From a virus: 64,000 nt of DNA. A program made the position numbers and the translations under genes. Positions within the stretch are counted from its first letter, which is position 1. Each line of letters opens with the position of its first letter. Location of the stretch: positions 1 through 64,000 of the IMG/VR virus record IMGVR_UViG_3300025030_000074; one strand, 5' to 3'. The notes beneath the pieces were generated by a model that worked only from the letters and a program-made list of their open reading frames with translations, ran no database searches and was not told the DNA's origin. This document shows, one piece after another, positions 33,446 to 41,803 of the stretch.

Positions 33446-35138
33446 CGAATAAACTATTAGTAATAGGAGATATCCATGGAAGAGAACTTTGGAAAAATAT
33501 AGTAACCTCCCATAGAGATGCCGATATGGTTATTTTTATGGGAGACTACTTTGATTCTTTTCATGTGGATCCTTCTGTACAAATTCAGAACTTTAAAGCT
33601 ATAATTGAATATAAGAAATTAAATGAAGACAAAGTTGTGTTGTTACTAGGAAATCATGTAACATAATAGTTTCGAATATAATAAAATGAAATATAATACA
33701 AACGATAAATACTTTGAACAAATTGACTCTGAAGATAAAGCGTATTTTTTAGGCCTTCTTTTTGCAGACGGTTACAATTTTATAGGAAAAAGCTATATGG
33801 TAACCTTACAACTTTGTATTGGTGATATAGATATATTAAAGCAATTTCGAAGTTATATAGGAGATTGCACTATATATATCTATAAAAATAAAAACAAAAA
33901 TCATCAAGATATTGCAAGATTACAAATAAACAGTAAAAAAATAAGTACAGATCTTCATAATATTGGATGTGTTCAAGGAAAAAGCCTTATACTAGAATTT
34001 CCAGATAGTGTTTTAATAGAACCTTTTATGAATCATTTTATAAGAGGATACTTTGATGGAAATGGATGTGTTTGGGAAGGAAAAAGAGGAAAAGTTTTAT
34101 GTAAAGATATTTCTCGTAAAGAAGGAGAAAGAATTAGAATAGTTCATAATGTAAAATTTAATATAGTAGGAGCAACAAATTTTATTAAAGGAATACAAAA
34201 TATTCTAGTATCAGAATTAGGATTTGGACAAACTATTCTTAATAATGGTAAAAAAATAAGAGGATATTCCCAACTTGAGTATTCCGGTAGACTACAAATG
34301 AAAAAATTCTATGATTATCTTTATAATAATGCAACTCTTTACCTAGAAAGAAAGAAGAGAAAATTTGAAACTATTATACGTGCTAATATACAGTGATGTA
34401 TATTTGAAACAAGGTTAACTGCTGGAAACTCTTACCTGTAAAAAATATAATTTGCAAAAGACAATCAGCAACCAAACTTCAATTAAAATTGAAGGAGGCT
34501 CATCGACTATTCCTGAAATGGAAGTAGGTTCAAGCGAACCGAAATGCCTTGCTCTTGCTAATGCAAGATGAAGATATAGTCAGTTCTCATATGAAAATAT
34601 GAGCCATAAGGTCAAAAATTAGCGATTTTTGATAAACACAAAGGATTTACATTACCTTCTTGAAGAGGAAAAGTATTCCGGATATCAAACTTTATATGCG
34701 AGTTATTACAAATCTCTATTTAGAAAATACATAGAAGAAAAACTTTTTAAAATATGTTTTGAGCATGAAAAGTACTTGTTCTCGCATGCGGGATTTACTA
34801 AGACCTGGTGTAAAAATAATAAAATAAATGGTCAAATAACATCCTTTTGCGAAGATGTTAACAAATTTTTATATGAAGATATAAACATATTTAGATTCAC
34901 TCCTGGTAAAAAAGATGAATGTCATGGAGATGAAATCTGTCAAGGTCCCATGTGGGTAAGACCAAAAAGTTTAAAAGAAGATGGAATTGCAGGTTATACT
35001 CAGGTAGTAGGACATACTATGCAAAAAGAATTAAGCATAACAGATTCCAAATTCATATTTGTAGATACTCTAGAAACTTCAAAAGAATTCCTTTTAATAC
35101 ATAAACATGGTATGAGTGTAGCAAAAGTTAATTTATAA
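33442..35138 (+). CDS. Calcineurin-like phosphoesterase split by a group I intron
   Basis: Two exons: 33442-33657 and 34644-35138, joining to 236 residues. Exon 1 holds the metal motifs GDIHGR and GDYFDSF and stops at LLLGNH. Exon 2 starts DLHYLLEEE, restoring the GNHD motif, and continues with FSHAGF and VVGHTMQ, the remaining metal-binding histidines. So the protein is a complete PPP-type phosphoesterase only after splicing; without it, translation ends at VT-stop. The spliced junction (CAT|GAT) keeps the frame. Substrate unknown; phage enzymes of this type act as protein or nucleotide phosphatases. Confidence 0.88.
33658..34643 (+). ncRNA. Group I self-splicing intron
   Basis: 986 bases. 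Exon 1 ends in T and the intron ends in G, as required. GTGAT (34393-34397) pairs with ATCAT of exon 1 with the expected G.U at the splice site, so the LAGLIDADG gene fills the P1 loop. P7 is GACTAT (34505-34510) with ATAGTC (34576-34581) in the classical GAAGATATAGTC context; AATCAGCAACC precedes; GGTTC-AAGC-GAACC and CTCATAT-GAAA-ATATGAG (a GNRA-capped P9-type hairpin) fit the conserved fold. The splice sites are derived from pairing and from the restored protein motif. Confidence 0.9.
33686..34396 (+). CDS. LAGLIDADG homing endonuclease encoded in the intron
   Basis: 236 residues. Two LAGLIDADG helices are visible: YFLGLLFADGYN (about residue 23) and FIRGYFDGNGCVW (about residue 116), each ending in the catalytic Asp. 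The stop codon overlaps the intron guide sequence, so coding and ribozyme parts share bases. It would cut intron-less copies of the phosphoesterase gene, at the GNHD codons, and spread the intron. Confidence 0.9.
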   Translation: MKYNTNDKYFEQIDSEDKAYFLGLLFADGYNFIGKSYMVTLQLCIGDIDILKQFRSYIGDCTIYIYKNKNKNHQDIARLQINSKKISTDLHNIGCVQGKSLILEFPDSVLIEPFMNHFIRGYFDGNGCVWEGKRGKVLCKDISRKEGERIRIVHNVKFNIVGATNFIKGIQNILVSELGFGQTILNNGKKIRGYSQLEYSGRLQMKKFYDYLYNNATLYLERKKRKFETIIRANIQ

Positions 35139-35154
35139 TCTAAAATAATAAACT

Positions 35155-35442
35155 ATGAAAAATATGAAATTTTATACGAAAAGAGGATCAATAACTTTTA
35201 CAAACAGTGCTCAAGGTGCACCAAAACGTGATATAGAAAAAGCCTTATCCTGTATGAAAGAATACATAAATGATTTCTACAAGGAAAAGAGAAGAAAAAT
35301 CAATATAACCCTTACCAGCTATTACAGAGGAGAGTTTCCAATGTTTTACTATGAGGCAGATTTATCCCTAAAAAAGTGTTGGCCCTTTGGATGTGCGGGT
35401 CACCTATACACAGAAAAGATGCCTGAAAAAGATTCTGACTAA
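35155..35442 (+). CDS. Small protein, unknown
   Basis: 95 residues, basic helix (ALSCMKEYINDFYKEKRRKI) followed by beta strands (NITLTSYYRGEFPMFYYEAD) and KKCWPFGCAGHLYTEK. No family recognised. Confidence 0.62.
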   Translation: MKNMKFYTKRGSITFTNSAQGAPKRDIEKALSCMKEYINDFYKEKRRKINITLTSYYRGEFPMFYYEADLSLKKCWPFGCAGHLYTEKMPEKDSD

Positions 35443-35592
35443 TGTAGCCGTTTAACATATAAATCTTCAATTTATTAGATACTAAATTTTAAATACCAAC
35501 TTACCAAATTCCAAATCCCAAAACCCAAAACGCCAATAAGCGTAAAGGAACTAACTTTTACGTAATTATTAACCCTTAAAAACACAAAAAAG

Positions 35593-35778
35593 ATGAACAA
35601 AAACTTCAGATTTTACGTGTCAGGTATAGCGACAGCCATCATCACCAGAACATGGGATGAGAAAGAAAACAGGCCATCGTTAACACCTGAAGAGGTATCA
35701 GAACTCACACTTGAGTATGCTACCCAGTTGGCAGACACTGTTGATGCCCATACAACCGAAGAGGTTGTAGCGGACTAA
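35593..35778 (+). CDS. Small protein with host-like codon usage
   Basis: 61 residues (NKNFRFYVSGIATAIITRTW, then TPEEVSELTLEYATQLADTV and an acidic end). The coding part is much richer in G and C than its neighbours. The leader (35443-35592) is long, A/C-rich and nearly free of G, with hairpins ACGC/GCGT and CGTAAAG/CTTTTACG. This pattern, as in the 151-residue gene, suggests strong early expression. Function unknown. Confidence 0.62.
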   Translation: MNKNFRFYVSGIATAIITRTWDEKENRPSLTPEEVSELTLEYATQLADTVDAHTTEEVVAD

Positions 35779-35791
35779 TACCTTTTCTGTA

Positions 35792-35910
35792 AATAAACCC
35801 TACTCGTGAAAGGATACACCGGGTAGATAACTGAAAGAGGTCTGGCATTGGTAAAGTTAGTTTATGATTCATAATATTTCCTGAATCAACTCTTTCAGTT
35901 TTTATTTTCT
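35792..35910 (+). terminator. Two-hairpin RNA with terminator-like end
   Basis: CTACTCG (35800-35806) pairs with CGGGTAG (35820-35826). ACTGAAAGAG (35830-35839) pairs with CTCTTTCAGT (35890-35899), followed by TTTTATTTTCTTT. The 50-base loop of the second stem is unusual for a plain terminator. The first hairpin loop carries GAAAGG and ends GGGTAG, loosely like the repeat at 26851-26965. Confidence 0.55.
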
Positions 35911-35913
35911 TTA

Positions 35914-35922
35914 GCAAAGATA
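35914..35922 (-). promoter_or_regulatory. Minus-strand -7-like box
   Basis: TATCTTTGC on the minus strand between two plus-strand genes. If used it would make an antisense RNA over the two-hairpin region and the 61-residue gene. The upstream TTTTACG part seen at the two other minus-strand boxes is absent. Confidence 0.35.
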
Positions 35923-35958
35923 ATAGCAAGATTAACCAAAACATATACTAGCAAAACA

Positions 35959-36165
35959 ATGATTCGAGATACAAGATGTGTTCTAGGCACATTCCAGAAT
36001 CCTTTTCCCAAAAACTACCCATTATCCAAAATAATAAGAAAAGGAGAAAAAGATAGGAAAAAAAGTGTTATAAAAGAATTTAGAAACAAAATGTCAAAAA
36101 GTTTTCCCGGATATGAAAAGAAACATCATGACTTTTTCAAAAAATATGCCTCAAATAAACATTAG
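35959..36165 (+). CDS. Small basic protein
   Basis: 68 residues, Lys-rich (KIIRKGEKDRKKSVIKEFRN, YEKKHHDFFKKYASNKH). Leader AAACATATACTAGCAAAACA before ATG. Overlaps the next gene slightly. Its position at the head of the amidoligase gene may link it to that system, without direct evidence. Confidence 0.58.
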   Translation: MIRDTRCVLGTFQNPFPKNYPLSKIIRKGEKDRKKSVIKEFRNKMSKSFPGYEKKHHDFFKKYASNKH

Positions 36166-36958
36166 GCAATTAGGACAACATGTAGGCTTTGTACAAATAC
36201 TTGATAAAAAAGGAAAAGTACTTATTGACATTATGAATGAAAAATGCTGTATGTATTTAAATACTTGCTCACATGATTTTGACAAAGCTTTAATATATAT
36301 ACCAACAACTTGGATAGATGGAGGATTACCTACTCTTAAAAAGTGGATAAAATTTATTAATGACGTTGGATTCAGATGTAAATATATAAGCACTTTTGAA
36401 TTAAAATATGAAAGATATAAAAGACCTAGAAAGGAAAAAGCATTTGAAGTAAAAATCACCTACAATTCTGATAAATTTACAAAAGAATATCCTTTAATAG
36501 TTTTCACTGCTTTAAGGTATTTATATTCACCAAAATACAAAGGACTAGTAAGTAAAACTTATCAACTGAAACGAGATTATCCAAAGTTTTCTAATTTTAA
36601 ATGTTTATATTTAGCACATTATAATAAAGAGTACGATAGTGAGTTCTCTTTAAGAGCAAATAATGCAGCTTATCCTTTATCTTTAAAGCAATTAAAAGAA
36701 AAATTGCTATGTAATGGTTCTGAAAAATACATAAGTAATCCTATTCATAATATCTTTAATAATGGAATACAAAAAATTCTTAGTAAAAATTATAAAAATA
36801 TGTATATTTATCTTGGTCAATCAAAAAGTTTTCAGAATAGATTTATAATAGAAAGAAATGCTTATACTAAAGCTATAAGACTATTTAAACAAGGAAGAGT
36901 TATAGAACTATTGAATTTTTTAAAAAATAGAAAGATTGAAGATTTAGAAAACTTATGA
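36146..36958 (+). CDS. Unknown protein coupled to the type 2 amidoligase
   Basis: 270 residues from ATG 36146 (an upstream ATG at 36113 would add 11 and overlap the preceding gene by 53 bases). Visible stretches are LGQHVGFVQILDKKGKVLID, DKALIYIPTTWIDGGLPTLK, IVFTALRYLYSPKYKG. It ends in a 4-base overlap with the amidoligase gene start (36955-36958), so the two are translated together and are likely to act together. No family recognised. Confidence 0.68.
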   Translation: MPQINIRQLGQHVGFVQILDKKGKVLIDIMNEKCCMYLNTCSHDFDKALIYIPTTWIDGGLPTLKKWIKFINDVGFRCKYISTFELKYERYKRPRKEKAFEVKITYNSDKFTKEYPLIVFTALRYLYSPKYKGLVSKTYQLKRDYPKFSNFKCLYLAHYNKEYDSEFSLRANNAAYPLSLKQLKEKLLCNGSEKYISNPIHNIFNNGIQKILSKNYKNMYIYLGQSKSFQNRFIIERNAYTKAIRLFKQGRVIELLNFLKNRKIEDLENL

Positions 36959-37791
36959 AAGAAGAAAAATTAATAAAAGGTCCTATTACCTACGGAGCAG
37001 ATCCAGAAGTGTTTTTAAGAAATAAATATACGATGGAACTAGTATCCTCTATAGAAGTAATTAAAGGAACAAAAGAAAAGCCCTTAAAAGTACAAGAAGG
37101 TTATTTCTTAAGCCATGACAATGTAGCAGCAGAATTCACTATAAGACCTAGCTTAACTTTAAAAGAGTTTCAAGCAAATATGGAAAGAGGTATTTGGTGT
37201 TTAAATTCTGTACTTCCAGATAATCTGGAACTATTAATAGAATCATCTGCTTATTTTGATGAAAATCAATTACAAAATTCCGAAGCTAAAAAATTCGGAT
37301 GCAGTCCTGATTTTAATGCATGGAAAGAAAGCAAAAATAAAGTTCCTGATGCAAGTAAAAGTAATCTTCGTTCAGCTGGGGCACATGTTCATATTGGATT
37401 TACAAATAATTCTGAAAACTTTGATGGAATAGAAAAAATGGATGTAGTAATAAGATTTATCAAAGCTTTGGATATTTTCTTAGGAGTAGAATCAGTACTC
37501 TTGGATAAGGACGCCCAAAGAAGAAAACTTTATGGGCAAGCAGGATGCTTCAGGATACGTCCTTTTGGATTGGAATACCGCTCATTGGGAAATTTTTGGA
37601 TAAAAAATCCCAAAGGAATAAGATGGGTGTATAATGGAATAAAAAAAGCAATAAACTTTGTTAATAACTTTGAAGAGATAACTATTGAAGATGAATCTAT
37701 TATACAAAATTGTATAAATACTTATGACAAAGTTACTGCAGGATATCTATTAGACAAGTATAGACAAGTAAAAGTATTAGAAACCATTTAA
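36955..37791 (+). CDS. phiEco32-type COOH-NH2 ligase (amidoligase type 2)
   Basis: 278 residues with family signatures in order: YGADPEVFLR (residue 14), HDNVAAEFTIRPS, SAGAHVHIGF (about 141-150), then LYGQAGCFRIRPFGLEYRSL (about 185-205). These correspond to the glutamine-synthetase-like fold of phage amidoligases, which form an amide between a carboxylate and an amine with ATP. In phiEco32-type phages this gene stands with ATP-grasp and class II amidotransferase genes; the same partners occur here at 42405-46892. The substrate, perhaps a peptide or cell-surface component, is unknown. Confidence 0.85.
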   Translation: MKEEKLIKGPITYGADPEVFLRNKYTMELVSSIEVIKGTKEKPLKVQEGYFLSHDNVAAEFTIRPSLTLKEFQANMERGIWCLNSVLPDNLELLIESSAYFDENQLQNSEAKKFGCSPDFNAWKESKNKVPDASKSNLRSAGAHVHIGFTNNSENFDGIEKMDVVIRFIKALDIFLGVESVLLDKDAQRRKLYGQAGCFRIRPFGLEYRSLGNFWIKNPKGIRWVYNGIKKAINFVNNFEEITIEDESIIQNCINTYDKVTAGYLLDKYRQVKVLETI

Positions 37792-37817
37792 ATTTACTAA
37801 CTTAAAACTAAAATACC

Positions 37818-38237
37818 ATGATTTGTTATTATGCTCATAGTCTATTAACTTACGGAACAGTAAAGGAATATCATGAAAGAACATTCCTTGAAACAAAATT
37901 CCAAAAAGTTATATGCCCCAACAGAGATTTAGGAGGAAATTCTCCTTCTGTATCTATGGAACCTTTTCTAAATATGGTTTCTGTTTGTAATGTTTTAGTT
38001 GTATCAGAATTCAGAGGTTTCATAGGAAAAGGAGTCTTCACAGAAGTTTGTAGGGCAGCCGGAGAAAATAAACAAATCTTGGTTTTAAGAAAAGTAAACA
38101 GTAGCTTAAAGCTTTTAGAATTTAAAAAAGTAGTTTTAAATGATGAAAGTGATTGGAAACTTAATTATGGAATAGTTTACGTAAAATCTGAAAAAAAAAC
38201 TAACATCAATAAAAACTATGAAAACAAAATTTCTTAA
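37818..38237 (+). CDS. Nucleoside 2-deoxyribosyltransferase-like fold protein
   Basis: 139 residues. ICYYAHSLLTYGTVKEYHER, then VICPNRDLGG, MEPFLNMVSVCNVLVVSEF and GVFTEVCRAAGENKQILVLR follow the Rossmann-like pattern of the nucleoside 2-deoxyribosyltransferase / DUF4406 superfamily (YxA..., D/N before the third strand, E-x-x-A-x-x-x-x-K). Members act on nucleosides or nucleotides. Stands after the amidoligase gene. Catalysis is not proven by visible residues. Confidence 0.6.
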   Translation: MICYYAHSLLTYGTVKEYHERTFLETKFQKVICPNRDLGGNSPSVSMEPFLNMVSVCNVLVVSEFRGFIGKGVFTEVCRAAGENKQILVLRKVNSSLKLLEFKKVVLNDESDWKLNYGIVYVKSEKKTNINKNYENKIS

Positions 38238-38373
38238 TACTTGTCCTGTTACAGGAGGCCTCTGTGCTAATCCTCTTTGTATGTTTGGATGTATAGAGAA
38301 TATTATTACAAAGACAAAAATTAGTAAATATAAAGTTTCAATAAAAAAACAATTCCTTGATAAAAAAGTATGA
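38218..38373 (+). CDS. 51-residue Cys-rich protein
   Basis: From ATG 38218 after the AATAAAAACT leader: MKTKFLNTCPVTGGLCANPL then CMFGCIENIITKTK. Four cysteines (CPVTGGLC, CMFGC) could bind a metal. It overlaps the preceding gene by 20 bases and the following possible gene by 17. Not assigned. Confidence 0.55.
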   Translation: MKTKFLNTCPVTGGLCANPLCMFGCIENIITKTKISKYKVSIKKQFLDKKV

Positions 38374-38647
38374 AAGAGAAAGGACCATTCATTCTCTTAT
38401 AAAGAAGAATTGCCTTATAAATCGTTCGGAAACTAGCACTACAAAGATAAAAGGTCAAAATATTGCTCCTAAGACTATTGAAGTAGGATTTGCAAGAAGA
38501 CTGGGAAACGGTTCTTGGGGACAAATAGGGTTTCTGAAAAGTAGATATGGATATAAGGTAAGTAGATCGAAAATGAAAAAGAAGTTATTAACTAAAAATA
38601 TAACACATGTTAAATTTGATAAGAGAAGTAGATTACGTTTGGTGTGA
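38357..38647 (+). CDS. Basic protein with TTG start, uncertain
   Basis: 96 codons, very basic (RSETSTTKIKGQNIAPKTIE, GFARRLGNGSWGQIGFLKSR, YGYKVSRSKMKKKLLTKN). Starts at TTG inside the preceding gene and ends inside the membrane-peptide gene. The central GNGSWGQIGFLKSR looks like real protein. The true start may be further downstream. Confidence 0.45.
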   Translation: MIKKYERERTIHSLIKKNCLINRSETSTTKIKGQNIAPKTIEVGFARRLGNGSWGQIGFLKSRYGYKVSRSKMKKKLLTKNITHVKFDKRSRLRLV

Positions 38648-38741
38648 ATGTATAGTACCAACAGCAAAAGTTTTGACTGTTTTTCTTTGTGCACTATCAG
38701 CAATAGTAGTAATTATGCTATTTCTAAGTTGTATCATCTAA
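38607..38741 (+). CDS. 44-residue membrane peptide
   Basis: Reads MLNLIREVDYVWCECIVPTA, then KVLTVFLCALSAIVVIMLFL with SCII: an amphipathic head and one membrane helix. Leader ATTAACTAAAAATATAACAC before the ATG is the usual kind. Its overlap with the preceding basic frame (41 bases) makes one of them shorter than drawn. Confidence 0.55.
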   Translation: MLNLIREVDYVWCECIVPTAKVLTVFLCALSAIVVIMLFLSCII

Positions 38742-38748
38742 TAATAAT

Positions 38749-38873
38749 AAAAGACCCGGATAGTTTACTGAATAACTGCAGGCGAGCTGTCTCTTTTGGA
38801 AGTTAATTCTCAACAATGGCTTTCTGGGGGACAAAAGGAGAAGTCGAGATTATCCTAATGTCCGGGCTTTTTT
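38749..38873 (+). ncRNA. Candidate structured RNA ending in a terminator-like stem
   Basis: AAAAG and CCCGGA (38755-38760) pair with TCCGGG (38861-38866) and CTTTTTT, enclosing about 100 bases. Inside, CTCTTTTG pairs with CAAAAGGAG (one bulge). GGATA at the 5' side can instead pair with TATCC near 38851, a possible alternative fold. No gene lies inside. It could be a small RNA with its own terminator or a leader switch for the 205-residue gene, whose promoter box follows directly. Confidence 0.6.
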
Positions 38874-38880
38874 ATATTTG
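38873..38880 (+). promoter_or_regulatory. Bacteroidota-type -7 promoter box
   Basis: TATATTTG with the ATG of the 205-residue gene 10 bases further on, leaving a leader of only a few bases. The box shares its T run with the terminator of the upstream RNA. Confidence 0.65.
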
Positions 38881-38890
38881 TAAAAAATAA

Positions 38891-39508
38891 ATGGAAGAAA
38901 ATTTAATTGAACAAGAACTATATGAATCTTCATATTTAAAACAACTGTATGCCCTGCCCTATGCTTTTGAGATTTTAAGTAAAAAGCTTTTTAGAGACAG
39001 AAGTAAGATGGAAGAATCTCTTGCTATTCTAAAGACTATAAAGGACCATTTTATAACTGGGTCCGGCATTGATCCTAAAGATGATTTAGTTAAGGTTTTT
39101 ATACTTGAAGATTCAAAAAGTTCCTCTATAGGAACCATTTTAGGATATGAGACAATGTGGAATATAAAGATTTTTAACAAAAGCATAGATTTAAGGAATG
39201 GTACTTCAAATTATCTAATTAAAGAAAACGATAATCTAAAGATTTACGTTACAGACTTGTATAAAGGGGCAACTTCTGCTACAACAGAAAACGAATACCT
39301 TTTTCCTTTGATAATCATAAAATTGGATCCAAAAGTTAATTTAGACCTTGTTTTAACACAGTACTTTGAAAAATACAGTGAAAAATATTTAATAGAGTTA
39401 TCTTCTCACGAATACCAAACATCTTCTACATCTCCTTATACACTTTGTAACCTAGATCCTAATATTTCAGGAATCAATAAATATTTAAAAATATGGTATT
39501 ATGTTTGA
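38891..39508 (+). CDS. Unknown protein
   Basis: 205 residues. Helical start (LKQLYALPYAFEILSKKLF, MEESLAILKTIKDHFI) then a mixed fold (GTILGYETMWNIKIFNKS, YLFPLIIIKLDPKVNLDLVL). It ends 8 bases inside the SH3-like gene, so both may be coupled to the DNA polymerase gene. No family recognised. Confidence 0.65.
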   Translation: MEENLIEQELYESSYLKQLYALPYAFEILSKKLFRDRSKMEESLAILKTIKDHFITGSGIDPKDDLVKVFILEDSKSSSIGTILGYETMWNIKIFNKSIDLRNGTSNYLIKENDNLKIYVTDLYKGATSATTENEYLFPLIIIKLDPKVNLDLVLTQYFEKYSEKYLIELSSHEYQTSSTSPYTLCNLDPNISGINKYLKIWYYV

Positions 39509-39857
39509 AATTGGAGCAATAGTTATACATAAGAATCCTCTACATAGAGAACCTTCTCATGGTTATGGGATTATACAAGAGATTGATAATGAAAGCGGAG
39601 ATGTTTATATTAATTGGATAAGTACCCAGTTAGGAGGATCCAACTATACAGATTGGGTTGATCCTGAATATCTTTTACCTTTTATGGATAATTCTTTAAA
39701 AAATAAGTTTTACATTGGATCAAAGGTAAAGATAAAGCGTACAGGAAGACACGGAACCATAGAAAATCTAATAGGAAAAAATACTTTATCTATTAGAACT
39801 GGAAGAAAGACTATTAGAACCTTTAGTAAAGAAGACGTAAAAATAGAAACCAATTAA
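39501..39857 (+). CDS. Small SH3/KOW-like barrel protein (NLIGK family, member 1)
   Basis: 118 residues with two barrel-like halves: FEIGAIVIHKNPLHREPSHG and FYIGSKVKIKRTGRHGTIEN-LIGKNTLSIRTG. The second half has the KVKIxxxGxxGTIxNLIGK pattern of KOW/SH3 barrels and resembles parts of the proteins at 41985 and 56352. It starts inside the preceding gene and ends 4 bases before the polymerase gene. May help replication or transcription as a nucleic-acid or protein adaptor. Confidence 0.65.
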   Translation: MFEIGAIVIHKNPLHREPSHGYGIIQEIDNESGDVYINWISTQLGGSNYTDWVDPEYLLPFMDNSLKNKFYIGSKVKIKRTGRHGTIENLIGKNTLSIRTGRKTIRTFSKEDVKIETN

Positions 39858-39861
39858 TGCT

Positions 39862-41799
39862 ATGATATATTTGATATCTGATTACCTTGTAGAAGGTATT
39901 CAATCTACTACTATATCTAAGGCTTGGGATGATCTATGGAAAGAGAGTATAATAGGAATAGATACCGAAACCACTGGATTAGATCCTTATCTTTCTGAAG
40001 TAGTAATGCTCCAAATAGGAACATTAGAAAACCAATATATCATAGATACAAGAAAGAGAGATCTATATTATTTAATAGATATCCTGGAAGGCGATAGATA
40101 TACGAAAGTAGGACACAATCTTAAATTTGATTATTCTTTTATCTTAAAGCAATTTGGAATAAATCTAACAATGCTTTATGATACTATGGTAACGGAATGT
40201 GTCCTAAGGGCTGGTCGAAAAGGAATAAAATTTGGGTTAGATGTCCTTTGTAATTTCTATAACATAAACATTTTTCAAAACAATGAGAAACGAGACTTAA
40301 GGAAGCAATTTCTCCATATAGGAGATAAGCCTTTTACAAAAGAACAAGTTCTCTATGGTGCTAATGATATAATAGCAAGTCTAAAAGTCAGAGAAGCCCA
40401 ACTTCCTATCATAAAAGATTTACAACTTGAAAAAACTGTAGAACTTGAAAATGATTTTGTTCCAGTATTAGCCAATATTGAGTTCAATGGAATAGGAGTG
40501 GATAAAGAAAAACTTGAGTCCCTTTGTAAAATATATGAAAACCGTTTAATTATAGCGAGATTACTTCTTAACGAATATATATTTAATCATCCTAAACTAA
40601 GTAAATATATTTCAAATCAGCTAGATATGTTTTCTGATAAAAAGAAATGTACTGTATGCTGGAGTTCTCCCAAAGATGTAATAGAAGTCTTAAATACTTT
40701 AGGAGTATCCACGGAAGTTGTGGATAAATATACTGGAAAGAAAAAGAACAGTTGCGAAGCATCTCATCTAAAGAAGTTTGAAAAAGGATTCGACTTTATC
40801 TCTCCTTATTTAAACTACAAGGAATTAGAAAAGCTTGTTTCTACCTATGGAGAAAACTTAATCCGAAGGATTCATCCTGTAACTAATAGGCTGCACTCAG
40901 ATTTCTGGCAGGTCGTATCGACTGGTAGAGTTTCGTCTCGAGATCCGAATCTTCAAAATCTTCCTAATGATAAAGATATGAGAAGTTGCTTTATAGCCGC
41001 TCCGGGATATAAATTGATAATTTGTGATTACCGACAACAAGAACCTTCTATATTGGCAGATAAAAGTCAAGATGAAACCCTACTTAAGTTTTTTAAAGAT
41101 GGAGAAGGTGATATTCATTCTCTTATTGCATCAAGAATGTATACTATTATCAATGGTAAAGAAACTATTGTAACAAAGACTAATGAAAACAAACATCTAA
41201 GAGCACATGGTAAAACTCTCGGTCTAGGAATGGATTACGGAAAGACTGCTTATACTATCCAATATGATCTTGATGTAAGTAAAGTAGAAGCACAGAAGTT
41301 TGTAGACGCTTATTGGACTAGTTTTCCTGGAAAACGTCATTATTTTGACAAAGAAATATCTAAAGCATTAAAAAATGGCTATATTCTAATAGAAGATGTA
41401 ATAAATAGAATAATGTGGATATCGGATTATACAGAATTCAAATTTCTATCTAATAAAAACTTTAAAGCCCTAACTAAAGAAGAAAGGTCAAAATATTTTA
41501 GGATTAAAGGAAATATAGAAAGAGCGGCCCAAAATTCTCCAATTCAAGGCACCGCTGCTTCTATGACCAAATATGCTTTAATTCTCATACAGAAAGAAAT
41601 AGTAGAAGAAGGTTGGAGTGAAGATGTTAAAATAGTAAATATTTGCCATGATGAAATCATAACGGAATGTACAGAAGAGATAGTAGAAAAAGCTTCTTAT
41701 ATGATACAGAATTGTATGATTATTGCTGGAGAATATTTTTGCAAAACAGTTCCTATAAAAGTTGATCCTATTATATCTAACTATTGGGAAAAAGGATAA
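39862..41799 (+). CDS. DNA polymerase, family A with 3'-5' exonuclease
   Basis: 645 residues. The exonuclease domain shows GIDTETTGLD (about residue 33), VGHNLKFDYSF and a YGANDI motif. The polymerase domain has motif A (ICDYRQQEPSILA, about residue 388), motif B (KTLGLGMDYGKTAY) and motif C (NICHDEIITE, about residue 595). Before them is the usual TGRVSSRDPNLQNLP. It is the replicative polymerase of this phage; no 5' nuclease domain is present. Starts 4 bases after the SH3-like gene. Start codon ATG follows a TTAATGCT spacer. Confidence 0.96.
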   Translation: MIYLISDYLVEGIQSTTISKAWDDLWKESIIGIDTETTGLDPYLSEVVMLQIGTLENQYIIDTRKRDLYYLIDILEGDRYTKVGHNLKFDYSFILKQFGINLTMLYDTMVTECVLRAGRKGIKFGLDVLCNFYNINIFQNNEKRDLRKQFLHIGDKPFTKEQVLYGANDIIASLKVREAQLPIIKDLQLEKTVELENDFVPVLANIEFNGIGVDKEKLESLCKIYENRLIIARLLLNEYIFNHPKLSKYISNQLDMFSDKKKCTVCWSSPKDVIEVLNTLGVSTEVVDKYTGKKKNSCEASHLKKFEKGFDFISPYLNYKELEKLVSTYGENLIRRIHPVTNRLHSDFWQVVSTGRVSSRDPNLQNLPNDKDMRSCFIAAPGYKLIICDYRQQEPSILADKSQDETLLKFFKDGEGDIHSLIASRMYTIINGKETIVTKTNENKHLRAHGKTLGLGMDYGKTAYTIQYDLDVSKVEAQKFVDAYWTSFPGKRHYFDKEISKALKNGYILIEDVINRIMWISDYTEFKFLSNKNFKALTKEERSKYFRIKGNIERAAQNSPIQGTAASMTKYALILIQKEIVEEGWSEDVKIVNICHDEIITECTEEIVEKASYMIQNCMIIAGEYFCKTVPIKVDPIISNYWEKG

Positions 41800-41803
41800 A
41801 GAT

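Noticed and set aside
34629-34643. Separate start for the second phosphoesterase part at 34629
   Set aside because: These bases are the 3' end of the group I intron; the protein part begins only at 34644 and joins exon 1.
41762-41803. Earlier start for the 62-residue gene after the polymerase
   Set aside because: It lies within the end of the polymerase gene, and the ATG at 41804 directly follows the polymerase stop.
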